Shown here in pieces: positions 1 to 6,475 of a stretch of DNA of 26,187 bases; the first letter of the stretch is position 1, and every line of letters starts with the position of its first letter. Source of the DNA: Chloroflexota bacterium (GTDB taxonomy: Bacteria; Chloroflexota; Dehalococcoidia; SZUA-161; SpSt-899); assembly GCA_018725455.1 (NCBI GenBank), contig QLUN01000001.1:1-26187 (forward strand), given 5' to 3'. Position numbers and translations under genes: made by a program. Under the pieces are notes generated by a model that saw only the letters and a program-made list of their open reading frames with translations, had not been told where the DNA came from and made no database searches.

Positions 1-67
1 CGTTTGCCCATACGGTTTCGTCGTTGTAGAAGTCCCGGAACTCGGCGACTGTGGTCTTGGTGGTCAT
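1..67 (-). CDS. N-terminal fragment of a small hypothetical protein, cut by window edge
   Basis: The ATG is at 67-65 on the minus strand, preceded by a GGAGAG ribosome site. Only about 22 residues are visible, beginning MTTKTTVAEFRDFYNDE, and the rest lies beyond base 1. It starts 14 bases after the stop of the 82-381 gene and has no promoter element of its own, so it is probably co-transcribed with that gene. No family is recognised from so short a fragment. Confidence 0.5.
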   Translation of the reverse strand, partial: MTTKTTVAEFRDFYNDETVWAN

Positions 68-81
68 TGGCTCTCTCCTTA

Positions 82-381
82 TCAATCCCCGCTAGTTAAT
101 TCGCGCAATTCAGCCTCAGACTGTAAGGCTAAGATTTCCAGCTTTCGCGCGATCTCTCCAACTCCTTGAGCAATGGTTAAAGCTAACTTTGCGCGCAGAT
201 CGGACAATTCCTTTTCATTGCCGATTGCATAATCGGCTGCGGCCTGTGCATTATCTGCCTTTTTGCTGGAATCGATAAGCTCCGCATAAGCTAATTCCGC
301 GATTTTCCAAGCCGAATCAACTCTGGTGCGCGCCTCGGCTACTCGCGCGTTGTGGGTGTCAGTGGTCTTAGTGCTTTCCAT
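82..381 (-). CDS. Small alpha-helical hypothetical protein (99 aa)
   Basis: The product is rich in Ala, Glu, Lys and Leu and is predicted to be almost entirely helical or coiled coil, with no catalytic motif and no signal peptide. The start is placed at the second of two nearby ATGs because GGAG lies six bases before it. The 5' region carries a near-ideal copy of the shared GCAACA/GCAAT/hairpin element (397-449), so the gene has its own promoter although it lies just downstream of the integrase. Its role is unknown; the KfrA-like protein of the same element is also a coiled-coil protein, but there is no sequence similarity that I can see. Confidence 0.75.
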   Translation of the reverse strand: MESTKTTDTHNARVAEARTRVDSAWKIAELAYAELIDSSKKADNAQAAADYAIGNEKELSDLRAKLALTIAQGVGEIARKLEILALQSEAELRELTSGD

Positions 382-396
382 AAGCATCTCCGGTAA

Positions 397-449
397 GCCG
401 CGATGTTGCGGCAGTGCTCATTGCTCCAGCGCTTTCGCAGCTTTGTTGC
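397..449 (-). promoter_or_regulatory. Shared promoter/leader element, copy for the 82-381 gene
   Basis: On the minus strand box 1 GCAACA begins at 449 and box 2 GCAAT begins at 424, exactly 25 bases later. A perfect hairpin follows, with arms GCCGC and GCGGC (412-408 and 401-397) and loop AACATC. The start codon at 381 follows after the ribosome site GGAG. It is one of the best-formed copies in the window. Confidence 0.75.
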
Positions 450-455
450 GATAGC

Positions 456-1460
456 TCACGGCAAGAGCATTTTTCTACGTTCCGCTAGGCGTCCTAGCTG
501 CCTGCGGCGCTCCTCGCCATCAAGAGTTGTGTCGGCGTGCTCTGCGTATCGTGCTGGCATCGTGACGGTTTTCCATCCACCACGCTTCTGCATTTGTGCA
601 AGCGTAGCACCAGAAAGCATCATGTCCTGCGCCCCTCCCACCCTGCCCGAATGACCGCTAAGACCTTCCACGCCCACTAGCTTTCCACCTGTCTCAATGA
701 GCTTGGCTATCTGTCGAGTGGAGATCGGCTGACGACCGCTCCGGTAGGGAGAGGGAAAAAGCCAATCCTCCTCCGGGCACCTCTGGTCTGCAAAAGCGCG
801 ATGAGCCGAGATCCATTTCATCGTTTCTGGACTGATACTGCGAGTGCTACCAGCACCATCCTGATCCGTTTTTGATCGTTCAATCAGCATCTCGCCAGCA
901 TCGCCACGCACAGCGCGGATGTGGCTCAGCCGGAGCGATGAAATCTCACTGATTCTCAGCAGGCCGTCGTAGGCTAGTCCGATCATCGCGCCGATCATGG
1001 CATCACGAGGCCTTGAGGGTGAAAGGGTGGCAAGGATCGATCGCACAACATCCTCAGTCATTCCGATGGCCTGTTTCTGGCGTTTAGTCAGAATGTCGCG
1101 GCAGGCGTGTTTCCAAAAATCCCTGAACTCGGTGTTGTCTGTTGGGTCGGCGTGCCCCAACCTCCGGGATGCTGTTCTGATGGGGTAGAGGAGGGTTGTT
1201 TCAATGCTAGATCGCTTTTTTTTAGACTCAATGTGGCGCTTCACCACGTCAATCAGCAGAGCGTTGTTTGCGGGAATGGGTGGCAGTCCGGCGAGTTCGC
1301 AAGCCCTGCACCACCTTGTCCAGCCATCCGTGAGAACCTGAAGTGTTCGCGGAGCAAACGGCGTGACTTTGCTGCCATACATGACCGTAAAGAACGGTTC
1401 ATCGTAGGCGTCACTGACAATCGCGCGCTGCCGCGATGCGGTAGTCGTAGTCTCGCTCAA
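456..1460 (-). CDS. Tyrosine recombinase / integrase
   Basis: The 334-aa protein carries the full catalytic set of the phage-integrase family: Arg169 (in GLLRISEI), Lys197, His270-x-x-Arg273 (SGHSGR), Trp296 in the position often held by His, and nucleophile Tyr305. Residues about 30-130 form the SAM-like core-binding domain and 135-334 the catalytic domain. It would cut and rejoin DNA through a covalent 3'-phosphotyrosine, for element integration, dimer resolution or cassette exchange. The start is TTG at 1460, sharing TTGA with the stop of the csrA-like gene and preceded by a GGAGGGGAG ribosome site, so translation is probably coupled. No attachment site was recognised. XerC/D-like resolution is an alternative to integration. 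Confidence 0.9.
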   Translation of the reverse strand: MSETTTTASRQRAIVSDAYDEPFFTVMYGSKVTPFAPRTLQVLTDGWTRWCRACELAGLPPIPANNALLIDVVKRHIESKKKRSSIETTLLYPIRTASRRLGHADPTDNTEFRDFWKHACRDILTKRQKQAIGMTEDVVRSILATLSPSRPRDAMIGAMIGLAYDGLLRISEISSLRLSHIRAVRGDAGEMLIERSKTDQDGAGSTRSISPETMKWISAHRAFADQRCPEEDWLFPSPYRSGRQPISTRQIAKLIETGGKLVGVEGLSGHSGRVGGAQDMMLSGATLAQMQKRGGWKTVTMPARYAEHADTTLDGEERRRQLGRLAERRKMLLP

Positions 1461-1666
1461 GACTCTCCCCTCCCTTCTGCCTTAATATCGCACCTTGGTT
1501 TTTTACCGCTGGCGATCCGTTCTGCGACCTCCAGGCGATGTACCGCTACAGACCTTGGTGCATTGATTCCGATCCGAACTTGACCGCCCATTACTGAAAT
1601 AACCGTAACGGTAATTTGGTCGCCGATGGTTAGTGTTTCGCCTGGTTGGCGCGTCAGAATGAGCAT
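1457..1666 (-). CDS. csrA: CsrA/RsmA-family RNA-binding regulator
   Basis: The 69-aa product begins MLILTRQPGETLTIGD and contains VTVISVMGGQVRIGINAP and VAVHRLEVAERI, which match CsrA along its whole core. Arg6 and the VHRLEV segment, which in CsrA dimers contact GGA motifs in mRNA, are kept. The protein should bind GGA-containing leaders and repress translation or alter mRNA stability. The tail (KKPRCDIKAEGRGES) is longer and more polar than in chromosomal CsrA. It lies three bases after the kfrA-like gene, whose last codons contain its GGAG ribosome site, and overlaps the integrase start, so the three genes probably form one operon. As a mobile copy it may act on element mRNAs, host mRNAs or both. 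Confidence 0.93.
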   Translation of the reverse strand: MLILTRQPGETLTIGDQITVTVISVMGGQVRIGINAPRSVAVHRLEVAERIASGKKPRCDIKAEGRGES

Positions 1667-1669
1667 TAA

Positions 1670-2785
1670 TTACTCCTCTTTTCGTGTTTTTTGAAACTTA
1701 AGAAATTGCAATCGTTCCGCGATATTGGCAAGAGCTTCCGGCACCTTGGCGTTCATTTTTTCCATCTCGATGTTTCTTCGCCGCAAATCTTCTATTTCGC
1801 GGTTTAGTGTATTGTTTTCGGCTTGAAGATTGTGCTTGAGGATGTCTTTTTCGGCATCCGCTGAAATGCGATTTTCAAGCTCTCCCTCAAGTGCGATAAT
1901 TCGCTTCTCAAAAGCGTTTTTCGCCTCGGCCCATCGGGAAGCGGCCTCGGATTGTGTCGAGCGCATGCTTTGCACCTCTCGCAAGTGGGCCGTTTTGACC
2001 TCATTGATCGACTCGCGAAGGGCTGTCATTGAGGCTGCCGCCTCGGAAGCCACTCGATCAAGCTCGGCTTGCTTGGCTGCAACAGCAGCTTTCGCAGCAT
2101 CGGCCACAAGGCGTGATGCGGTGAGATCCTCACTGAGAGTGGATAGGCTGTCATTGGCTGTTTTGATGGCCGCCTGGGCCTGCTCGAGGCGTCTTTCGGC
2201 GTCTTTTGCGATGGCTTCAGCGGCTTGTCGTCTAGCTTCAGATTCTCTTCGGTCAGATGCCGCCGAGGCCGCTGATGCGCGAGCCGCTGCTAGCTCTGCA
2301 CTGGCGAGTTCAAGATTAGCCTTGAATATGGGAATAATCCTCTCGTTTTCCTCGGCTTTTTTCGCCAATTCATTTTCTTTGGACTCAGCCATTTTTAGGG
2401 TCTTTTGTGTCGCTTCACGCTCTGCCTCAACGTCAGACCATTCCCTGGCAAGAGCTTCATCAGCAGCCCGACGAGCATCCTCTCGGAGTTCGGCGATAAG
2501 TTCGTGTGCGGCCTTCGGAATATCGCTTGAATTAACAACAGTGATCTGGCCGTGCAGAAGGGCCGGTGCCCGTTCTGCGAACCATCGGCGGACAAGCGGG
2601 TGTAGCGTGTTCGGGCTACCTCCCAATATTCCGCGCACATTGGCTTCGCTAGGGGTTTTCCCGTTCTCAATCAGATGAAGGATGGCATCCTCGACATGAT
2701 TGATGGTTAGGGTTTCACGAGGTTCCCTAATGGGAGCACGGTGTTTCGTCTTTCCGGCAATGCCGGTTGAACTCGACTGATTCAT
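1670..2785 (-). CDS. kfrA: KfrA-like DNA-binding coiled-coil protein
   Basis: The 371-aa protein has an N-terminal KfrA-type DNA-binding domain at about residues 25-75, including TPSEANVRGILGG and TLHPLVRRWFAER, followed by a very long Ala/Glu/Lys/Arg-rich coiled coil from about 95 to 350. KfrA proteins of IncP, IncW and IncU plasmids autoregulate their promoters and form filament-like structures that aid stable inheritance. The start is set at the ATG at 2785 because GGAGAAATC precedes it; an in-frame ATG ten codons upstream has no ribosome site. It heads the kfrA-csrA-integrase cluster. Sequence outside the DNA-binding domain is low in complexity, so the call rests on architecture and the N-terminal motif. 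Confidence 0.8.
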   Translation of the reverse strand: MNQSSSTGIAGKTKHRAPIREPRETLTINHVEDAILHLIENGKTPSEANVRGILGGSPNTLHPLVRRWFAERAPALLHGQITVVNSSDIPKAAHELIAELREDARRAADEALAREWSDVEAEREATQKTLKMAESKENELAKKAEENERIIPIFKANLELASAELAAARASAASAASDRRESEARRQAAEAIAKDAERRLEQAQAAIKTANDSLSTLSEDLTASRLVADAAKAAVAAKQAELDRVASEAAASMTALRESINEVKTAHLREVQSMRSTQSEAASRWAEAKNAFEKRIIALEGELENRISADAEKDILKHNLQAENNTLNREIEDLRRRNIEMEKMNAKVPEALANIAERLQFLKFQKTRKEE

Positions 2786-2954
2786 GATTTCTCCTGGTTG
2801 CAGAGCAGCCCGCATTCGATTGTTGGTTCGTCGGCGTATCGCCAGGAAACCTCCGGCAATTGGTCAAGAAAGACGCACCGTCGAACGCTAGGTTCCGCTC
2901 GACTGGTTTGCGGCACGGCCTATTGCGTGACGGGCCGTAGATCCCGATGCACAT

Positions 2955-3209
2955 TCAAGGCCTCCACACACGAAAAGATGCCGGCGCGGCAGGCGTGCCT
3001 CGTCTGTACTCCACAGCAATCCCTTGCTCAGAGAGGAGCCTTGAGAGCTTGTAGATGGCTTTTGTGGTGGTGCTGGCGACTACGAGCTTCACTTTTGGAT
3101 CTTCTGAACCCGCAACCTCAGACAATTGAAGCCTGACGGGTTGTGACTTGCCTTCCGCGAGTGCGGCGATTCGCTCGGCAATCTGGTTGACGTTCCATTT
3201 TCTGCTCAT
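2955..3209 (-). CDS. Small hypothetical protein (84 aa)
   Basis: No family recognised. The sequence begins MSRKWNVNQIAERIAALAEG and has a mixed alpha/beta appearance with a central KVKLVVAS strand. A good promoter (TTGACA, 17 bases, TAGGAT) at 3241-3269 would start transcription near 3234, after the first two in-frame ATGs at 3251 or 3233, so the ATG at 3209 with upstream GAGGGG is preferred. It is the first gene after this promoter and may be co-transcribed with kfrA, about 170 bases downstream. That gap (2786-2954) holds no convincing gene and no clear terminator. A role as a small regulator or plasmid accessory protein is only a guess. Confidence 0.6.
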   Translation of the reverse strand: MSRKWNVNQIAERIAALAEGKSQPVRLQLSEVAGSEDPKVKLVVASTTTKAIYKLSRLLSEQGIAVEYRRGTPAAPASFRVWRP

Positions 3210-3240
3210 CGGCCCCTCTGCGTGGCGCTTCATTCCGTCA

Positions 3241-3269
3241 ATCCTACCCATTTGGCTAATTCATGTCAA
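3241..3269 (-). promoter_or_regulatory. Sigma-70-type promoter for the leftward kfrA-side operon
   Basis: A perfect -35 TTGACA (3269-3264) and a -10 TAGGAT (3246-3241) are separated by 17 bases. The predicted start near 3234 gives a leader of about 25 bases before the ATG at 3209. The palindrome at 3274-3297 lies just upstream of the -35. Confidence 0.6.
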
Positions 3270-3273
3270 ACAC

Positions 3274-3297
3274 TGTACGTCATACATATGATGTACA
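3274..3297. promoter_or_regulatory. 24-bp imperfect palindrome, probable operator between divergent promoters
   Basis: The half-sites are TGTACgTCATA and TATGAtGTACA: ten of twelve base pairs are symmetric. It sits directly upstream of the leftward -35 and covers the -35 position of the rightward promoter whose -10 is TATAAT at 3307-3312. This placement suits a dimeric repressor acting on both directions. KfrA-like autoregulation is one possibility, but no binding has been shown. Confidence 0.5.
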
Positions 3298-3306
3298 TTA
3301 AATTCG

Positions 3307-3312
3307 TATAAT
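3307..3312 (+). promoter_or_regulatory. Consensus -10 box of a rightward promoter
   Basis: TATAAT matches the sigma-70 -10 box exactly, but the -35 position inside the palindrome is poor, which suggests a regulated promoter. It would transcribe the small genes from 3351 to 4233. Confidence 0.4.
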
Positions 3313-3350
3313 GACACTTAGCGGAAATTAGAGGTGCGCCAAAGGGGTGA

Positions 3351-3470
3351 GTGAGCGATCCAAAGCGCGGTTCGCCAGCAGTAGCTCATCGCGGGCTGCG
3401 GCAAGAAGCAGCAACGATCGCAAAGGATGGTTTGGACAAGCCGCCGCCGCTTTGTGCTGCTGATTTTTAG
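3351..3470 (+). CDS. Possible 39-aa protein with GTG start
   Basis: A GTG preceded by AAAGGGG opens a 39-codon frame beginning V/MSDPKRGSPAVAHRGLRQEA and ending at TAG. It lies about 32 bases after the expected start point of the TATAAT promoter, which is sensible leader spacing. Nothing marks a family. The overlapping frame from a GTG three bases earlier-placed gives only Ser/Ala repeats, which is why this frame is preferred. It could equally be untranslated leader for the 3580 gene. Confidence 0.35.
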   Translation: MSDPKRGSPAVAHRGLRQEAATIAKDGLDKPPPLCAADF

Positions 3471-3579
3471 GCCCTATAGTTAGGTTGCATCGGATCTAGC
3501 GGAGATGGACGCAACACGCCGAAAGAGTGGCCGCATCAACAACGGATGCCGCAATCAGCGGCGCAAAAGGATTGAACAA

Positions 3580-3996
3580 ATGACTCGCCTCACCTACCTT
3601 ATCGGCCACACCAGCCCGCTGCCGCCCTCTCTAACTGATCCAAATAACTACGGGATGATGGATTTCCGTCAGCCATCAGCGAATGGCCAAGAAACGATTC
3701 TGCTTCAGGAGCCAGGTCGCATCATTAATGAGTTCAGAGGAAAAAAATACAGCAGATCGCCGCTTGGAGTATGCTACCGGGATCACTGTTTTGCCCTTAT
3801 CGATAAGAGCTACCAATACATCATTCGTGTTGAAAATAGTGTGGGCACTCTAGATTTTCGCGTATCCCCGTATTTCCCGACGATTTTGATGCCGCTGGAA
3901 AGTGACGCGCGATTTATTCTTATGCACTTAATCTATAATGCGCGCTATCGCCAATGCGGAATCGCGCTGCCGAAAGCGCACTCGGACTGCGATTAA
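3580..3996 (+). CDS. Hypothetical protein (138 aa)
   Basis: No family recognised. The start is the ATG at 3580, with AAAGGA eight bases before it; an ATG 25 codons upstream in frame has no ribosome site and would give a basic, low-quality extension. The protein is soluble, of mixed character, with aromatic-rich stretches (DKSYQYIIRVEN, RVSPYFPTILMP) typical of a small folded domain, and has no signal peptide. It is followed after 54 bases by the Lys/Ala-rich 4051 gene, and both end at the terminator at 4210-4243. Confidence 0.65.
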   Translation: MTRLTYLIGHTSPLPPSLTDPNNYGMMDFRQPSANGQETILLQEPGRIINEFRGKKYSRSPLGVCYRDHCFALIDKSYQYIIRVENSVGTLDFRVSPYFPTILMPLESDARFILMHLIYNARYRQCGIALPKAHSDCD

Positions 3997-4050
3997 ACCC
4001 TGATTTAACCCGCCCTGCGCTGGATGCGCCGGGCATGCTTGGAGAATACA

Positions 4051-4233
4051 ATGAGCGATCCCTACAGAAAGGCATCCGCAGCCAAGGCCAAGGCTGCAAA
4101 AACCGCCACCGCAAAGATCGAGGCTGCTTTCGCTGCGGACATCTTCCGCGTATTCGAAGAATCCGCCAGGGCCAGGGCTGCCAAAGCCAAGAAGGAAGGA
4201 CAGATAACCAAAAAACCCACTACTGTTAAGTAG
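4051..4233 (+). CDS. Small Lys/Ala-rich basic protein (60 aa)
   Basis: The start has GGAG six bases upstream. The sequence is dominated by Ala, Lys and Arg (KASAAKAKAAKTATAK, then ARARAAKAKKEG) around an IEAAFAADIFRVFEE helix, so a helical nucleic-acid-binding protein is possible, although composition alone does not prove it. The final codons (PTTVK and stop) are encoded inside the terminator stem, so stop codon and transcription end are merged. Confidence 0.6.
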   Translation: MSDPYRKASAAKAKAAKTATAKIEAAFAADIFRVFEESARARAAKAKKEGQITKKPTTVK

Positions 4234-4243
4234 TGGGTTTTTT
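4210..4243. terminator. Bidirectional intrinsic terminator overlapping the end of the 4051 gene
   Basis: Arms AACCCACTACT (4214-4224) and AGTAGTGGGTT (4229-4239) with loop GTTA are flanked by A-runs on the left and T-runs on the right, so it can stop both the rightward small genes and the leftward DUF4326-SLOG gene. Confidence 0.85.
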
Positions 4244-4246
4244 TAT

Positions 4247-5074
4247 TCATGGATGCGACACTGGTGGAGCTTTGAATTTTTCACGCAGTCGAACAAGCTC
4301 GCCAGCCACGCCAAGGTTGTACACCTCAATCCCTTTATTTTTTGCAATCCTCAGCGACTGGCCTGTGCCGCCGGCCATTAAGCCATCCCTTGTCCAGCAA
4401 ACGATGAAATCGACCGGGCTTTCAAGATCAGCGCCGAGCAATTGATGGACATTGCGAGCATGGAGTGCTTTCGCCCCATTCTTGCAAGAATCCCATGCTG
4501 GATGAGACTTCGCCGCCAGTGCAAAGGCTTCAGGTGATGGTGTTTGGCTCGAAGAGTGCCCATTAAAGCCAGCCCAGGGCACCCACACCTCTGCATCCCC
4601 TCCGGCGGCCAGTGCGCCCTCCTCGAAAGCAGAGTCGGCACCTATAGCAGCGCCGGAGCGCAAGGTGTAGCCCTTCCCCGCTAAGTACCCGGCAATCTTC
4701 CGCATCGAATCGAGGATTTCTTGCGGAGTTCTTCGTGAGCCGATGCCAGCGTAGGATTTGAATTGACTGGGTTGATTCGTTGAGTTGGCGATTTGCATCA
4801 AGACATCGGCATGGCAAGCGTGCGGGGCACACCAGCACACTAAATCCTTCCCACCGAGTTCAGACCTGATGCGGGTGAGTAGGCCCGGCTCCACATCCAT
4901 TCTATCAATCAACCATCTCCTATAGCGCAAGATCGCCTCATCGCGCGATGAAACTCGGAACTTAGCAATCGTACTGCTCAAGTGCGAGAATGGGTTTCCC
5001 CATTCGGACGGTCGACCAACATACACCGCCGATGGCGGTGTAGCGCCGTGGTGCTTGTTGTAGACGCGAGGCAT
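4247..5074 (-). CDS. DUF4326 - SLOG/DprA-like fusion protein
   Basis: The 275-aa protein joins two parts. Residues 1-95 match DUF4326: VYVGRPSEWGNPF (17-29) and LVCWCAPHACHADVL (78-92, Cys80, Cys82, Cys87, His88). Residues 105-260 look like a SLOG (DprA/LOG-related) Rossmannoid fold: SYAGIGSRRTP (107-117), TLRSGAAIGADSAFEEGA (137-154) and GGTGQSLRIAKNKGI (235-249). SLOG domains bind nucleotides or nucleotide-derived ligands, and in DprA, DNA; DUF4326 has no known biochemistry, though its Cys/His cluster could bind metal. The start is the ATG at 5074 with GGAGAAATCC before it. A terminator-like hairpin lies only 12 bases before this ribosome site, so expression probably depends on read-through or attenuation. 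A nucleotide-sensing or DNA-processing role is inferred. Confidence 0.8.
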   Translation of the reverse strand: MPRVYNKHHGATPPSAVYVGRPSEWGNPFSHLSSTIAKFRVSSRDEAILRYRRWLIDRMDVEPGLLTRIRSELGGKDLVCWCAPHACHADVLMQIANSTNQPSQFKSYAGIGSRRTPQEILDSMRKIAGYLAGKGYTLRSGAAIGADSAFEEGALAAGGDAEVWVPWAGFNGHSSSQTPSPEAFALAAKSHPAWDSCKNGAKALHARNVHQLLGADLESPVDFIVCWTRDGLMAGGTGQSLRIAKNKGIEVYNLGVAGELVRLREKFKAPPVSHP

Positions 5075-5087
5075 GGATTTCTCCTGG

Positions 5088-5116
5088 AAAAACGCCCCGA
5101 GGAAAACCCCGGGGCG
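5088..5116 (-). terminator. Terminator or attenuator between the 5128 operon and the DUF4326-SLOG gene
   Basis: On the minus strand arms CGCCCCG and CGGGGCG (5116-5110 and 5099-5093) are followed by five T. It ends the upstream four-gene operon yet sits immediately before the next ribosome site, with no promoter seen between. Confidence 0.7.
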
Positions 5117-5127
5117 CTGGTTATGGG

Positions 5128-5355
5128 TCACTCGTGAGCGGCCTTCTTGAGCGAATCGCTCCACCAGTTGCCGGTGATGGCGAAGTGGTACTCATCAGCC
5201 ATGAAGCCAGCGACTCCCGTCTCTCGGACCTCGCGGATGCGTTTCTGGGAGACATTTTGCCGTGCCGCCAGGTCGCTGATTGTGACCCGATGCTTTCGCA
5301 TGAGGCTTGAAACCATCGTTCCCGGCATCCGAAGCCCCGCGTAAGCGGCGCTCAT
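5128..5355 (-). CDS. Small helix-turn-helix protein (75 aa)
   Basis: The centre, TISDLAARQNVSQKRIREVRETG (about residues 25-47), has the spacing of a helix-turn-helix, with the Ala-x-x-x-x-Val turn and a basic recognition helix, so DNA binding is likely. It is the last gene of a four-gene operon and its ATG overlaps the previous stop by one base (TGATG). It is a candidate transcription factor of the element and one of few in the window that could read the shared upstream boxes, but nothing links them directly. Longer upstream in-frame starts would run through the preceding gene in another frame and are not used. Confidence 0.65.
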   Translation of the reverse strand: MSAAYAGLRMPGTMVSSLMRKHRVTISDLAARQNVSQKRIREVRETGVAGFMADEYHFAITGNWWSDSLKKAAHE

Positions 5356-5666
5356 CACTCGTACCGTGGTCGACGCAGCGGATAAGGCTGCGGTTGTTCC
5401 CCACGCTGCATCACTGCGCCGTATTGGCCGCCGGCGTAAATCGCACTGCCGACGTCCCTTGTGCCTTCTGATGCCTTTCGAGCTTGATCCCAAAGGCGAT
5501 CCCGGTAACGACTCGCTTTGGCTTTCGACCGGAAGACACGTAGGAAGCGGCGATGCTCAGGCTCGGTGCTCGGCACGTTCGTATCGAAGTGCCAGCCCCC
5601 TTCCTCCGGGCCGCCATAGGCACGATCCAACTCGTGCAGGGCGACCACAAACCGACGGCGGCTCAC
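5355..5666 (-). CDS. Hypothetical protein (103 aa), phage/ICE type
   Basis: Begins MSRRRFVVALHELDRAYGGPEEGGW and ends QPYPLRRPRYE. The AYGGPEEGGWHFDT segment and the pro-rich C-terminus ending in YE resemble small uncharacterised proteins of phages and mobile elements, from memory only. A central basic helix (RSKAKASRYRDRLWDQARKA) is visible. The start overlaps the stop of the 5663 gene by four bases (ATGA) and its own stop overlaps the HTH gene, which supports coupled translation. Function unknown. Confidence 0.65.
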   Translation of the reverse strand: MSRRRFVVALHELDRAYGGPEEGGWHFDTNVPSTEPEHRRFLRVFRSKAKASRYRDRLWDQARKASEGTRDVGSAIYAGGQYGAVMQRGEQPQPYPLRRPRYE

Positions 5667-5917
5667 GCTGCGACTCCGTGCTCACGGCGAAGCGTGAATG
5701 CGTGATAGGACTCCCGCGTCCAAACCCCAATCGGCGAGCCATTAACGCTCGGCCGATCGACGATCCGGTACTGATGCAGGCCCGGTGACTCGCACCACTC
5801 ATCCCACTCAACGAGCGGGACGCCAGCGTCCGTATGACCAACGACCGTGCCGTAGTAGTCGGCGATCATCGCGCCCCAGACACCCACAACGCGGGTTCCA
5901 ACGGCCACGACGTTCAT
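5663..5917 (-). CDS. Hypothetical protein (84 aa)
   Basis: No family recognised. Short beta-rich segments (VGTRVVGVWGAMIADYYGTVVG, GVPLVEWDEW) suggest a small barrel-like fold, as seen in many SH3-like or KOW-like proteins, but this is an impression only. Four-base ATGA overlaps on both sides place it firmly within the operon. Confidence 0.65.
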   Translation of the reverse strand: MNVVAVGTRVVGVWGAMIADYYGTVVGHTDAGVPLVEWDEWCESPGLHQYRIVDRPSVNGSPIGVWTRESYHAFTLRREHGVAA

Positions 5918-6315
5918 GCGGCCACCTTCATTGCAGCGTTAGCGGCGTTGCGGCCCGCGATGATCCCGTCCTCGCGAACGCAGTGCATCGTAAGCAGCAT
6001 GACGAAGCGCTGATCTGAGTGCATAGACATGAGGACTTCAATAGCAGCGTCCCCATAAGGCAGCCAGACTTCTTCTTGACCCGAGCCCGTCTTCATAAAG
6101 ATGGCGTAGACGCCGCTACGCAGACCGATGGCGAAGTTGTAAGCAAAACGGTTTAACGGCCCAGACGGGCTGACCACTCGCCGGCCCGGCTCCTCGAGAA
6201 CGGTTTCCCAATCAACAGGGACGTAAGGCAGTCGCCCGGGTTCAAGGTTTGGGTTTCCTTCCAGGCTTGCCGGAAGGCCGTCGCTGTGACCGGCGAGAGT
6301 GCGAATAGTGGACAT
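5914..6315 (-). CDS. Hypothetical protein (133 aa), first gene of a four-gene operon
   Basis: No recognised family. The ATG is preceded by a weak TTGGAAATC site. The central part (NFAIGLRSGVYAIFMKTGSGQEEVWLPYGDAAIEVLM) has alternating strands and a helix, suggesting a compact soluble domain. It is the promoter-proximal gene of the set ending at 5128, and a shared-type element (6332-6383) lies upstream of it. Confidence 0.65.
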   Translation of the reverse strand: MSTIRTLAGHSDGLPASLEGNPNLEPGRLPYVPVDWETVLEEPGRRVVSPSGPLNRFAYNFAIGLRSGVYAIFMKTGSGQEEVWLPYGDAAIEVLMSMHSDQRFVMLLTMHCVREDGIIAGRNAANAAMKVAA

Positions 6316-6331
6316 GATTGATTTCCAAGTG

Positions 6332-6383
6332 AGTACCGTATTGGCGCATCACTAATGCCGAAGCCCTTGCCCAAGTCTGTTGC
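6332..6383 (-). promoter_or_regulatory. Shared promoter/leader element, copy for the four-gene operon
   Basis: CACGCAACA with its G at 6383, then GCATT beginning at 6358, exactly 25 bases later, and 43 bases before the start codon. The hairpin is poor here: only GCC/GGT around loop AATAC in the expected place. Boxes are good, structure weak. Confidence 0.5.
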
Positions 6384-6427
6384 GTGCCCTTTCTGGGCAG
6401 CCTTTGCATCTGCCCGCCACCAACATT

Positions 6428-6460
6428 AAAAATGGCGGCCCAAGGCCGCCCTTTTCTTTT
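6428..6460. terminator. Intrinsic terminator after the dsbC-like gene
   Basis: Arms GGCGGCC (6434-6440) and GGCCGCC (6444-6450) with a three-base loop; A-run on the left gives T-run for leftward transcripts. It ends the ATPase-dsbC pair. Confidence 0.75.
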
Positions 6461-6475
6461 GTTGTGAAGCAAGGG

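Noticed and set aside
1830..2678. Long open frame (282 aa) on the plus strand opposite the kfrA-like gene
   Set aside because: It is Ser/Ala/Arg-rich antisense to an Ala/Glu-rich coiled coil, which creates long open frames by composition; no ribosome site or promoter, and kfrA has family support.
3408..3440. Plus-strand GCAACG followed by ACAAG near the expected spacing
   Set aside because: Box 2 is a poor match and there is no hairpin or start codon at the expected places; chance match inside the possible 39-aa gene.
5366..5788. Plus-strand open frame of 140 aa
   Set aside because: Antisense to two overlapping minus-strand genes linked by start-stop overlaps; basic and Pro/Ser-rich, as expected of a shadow frame.
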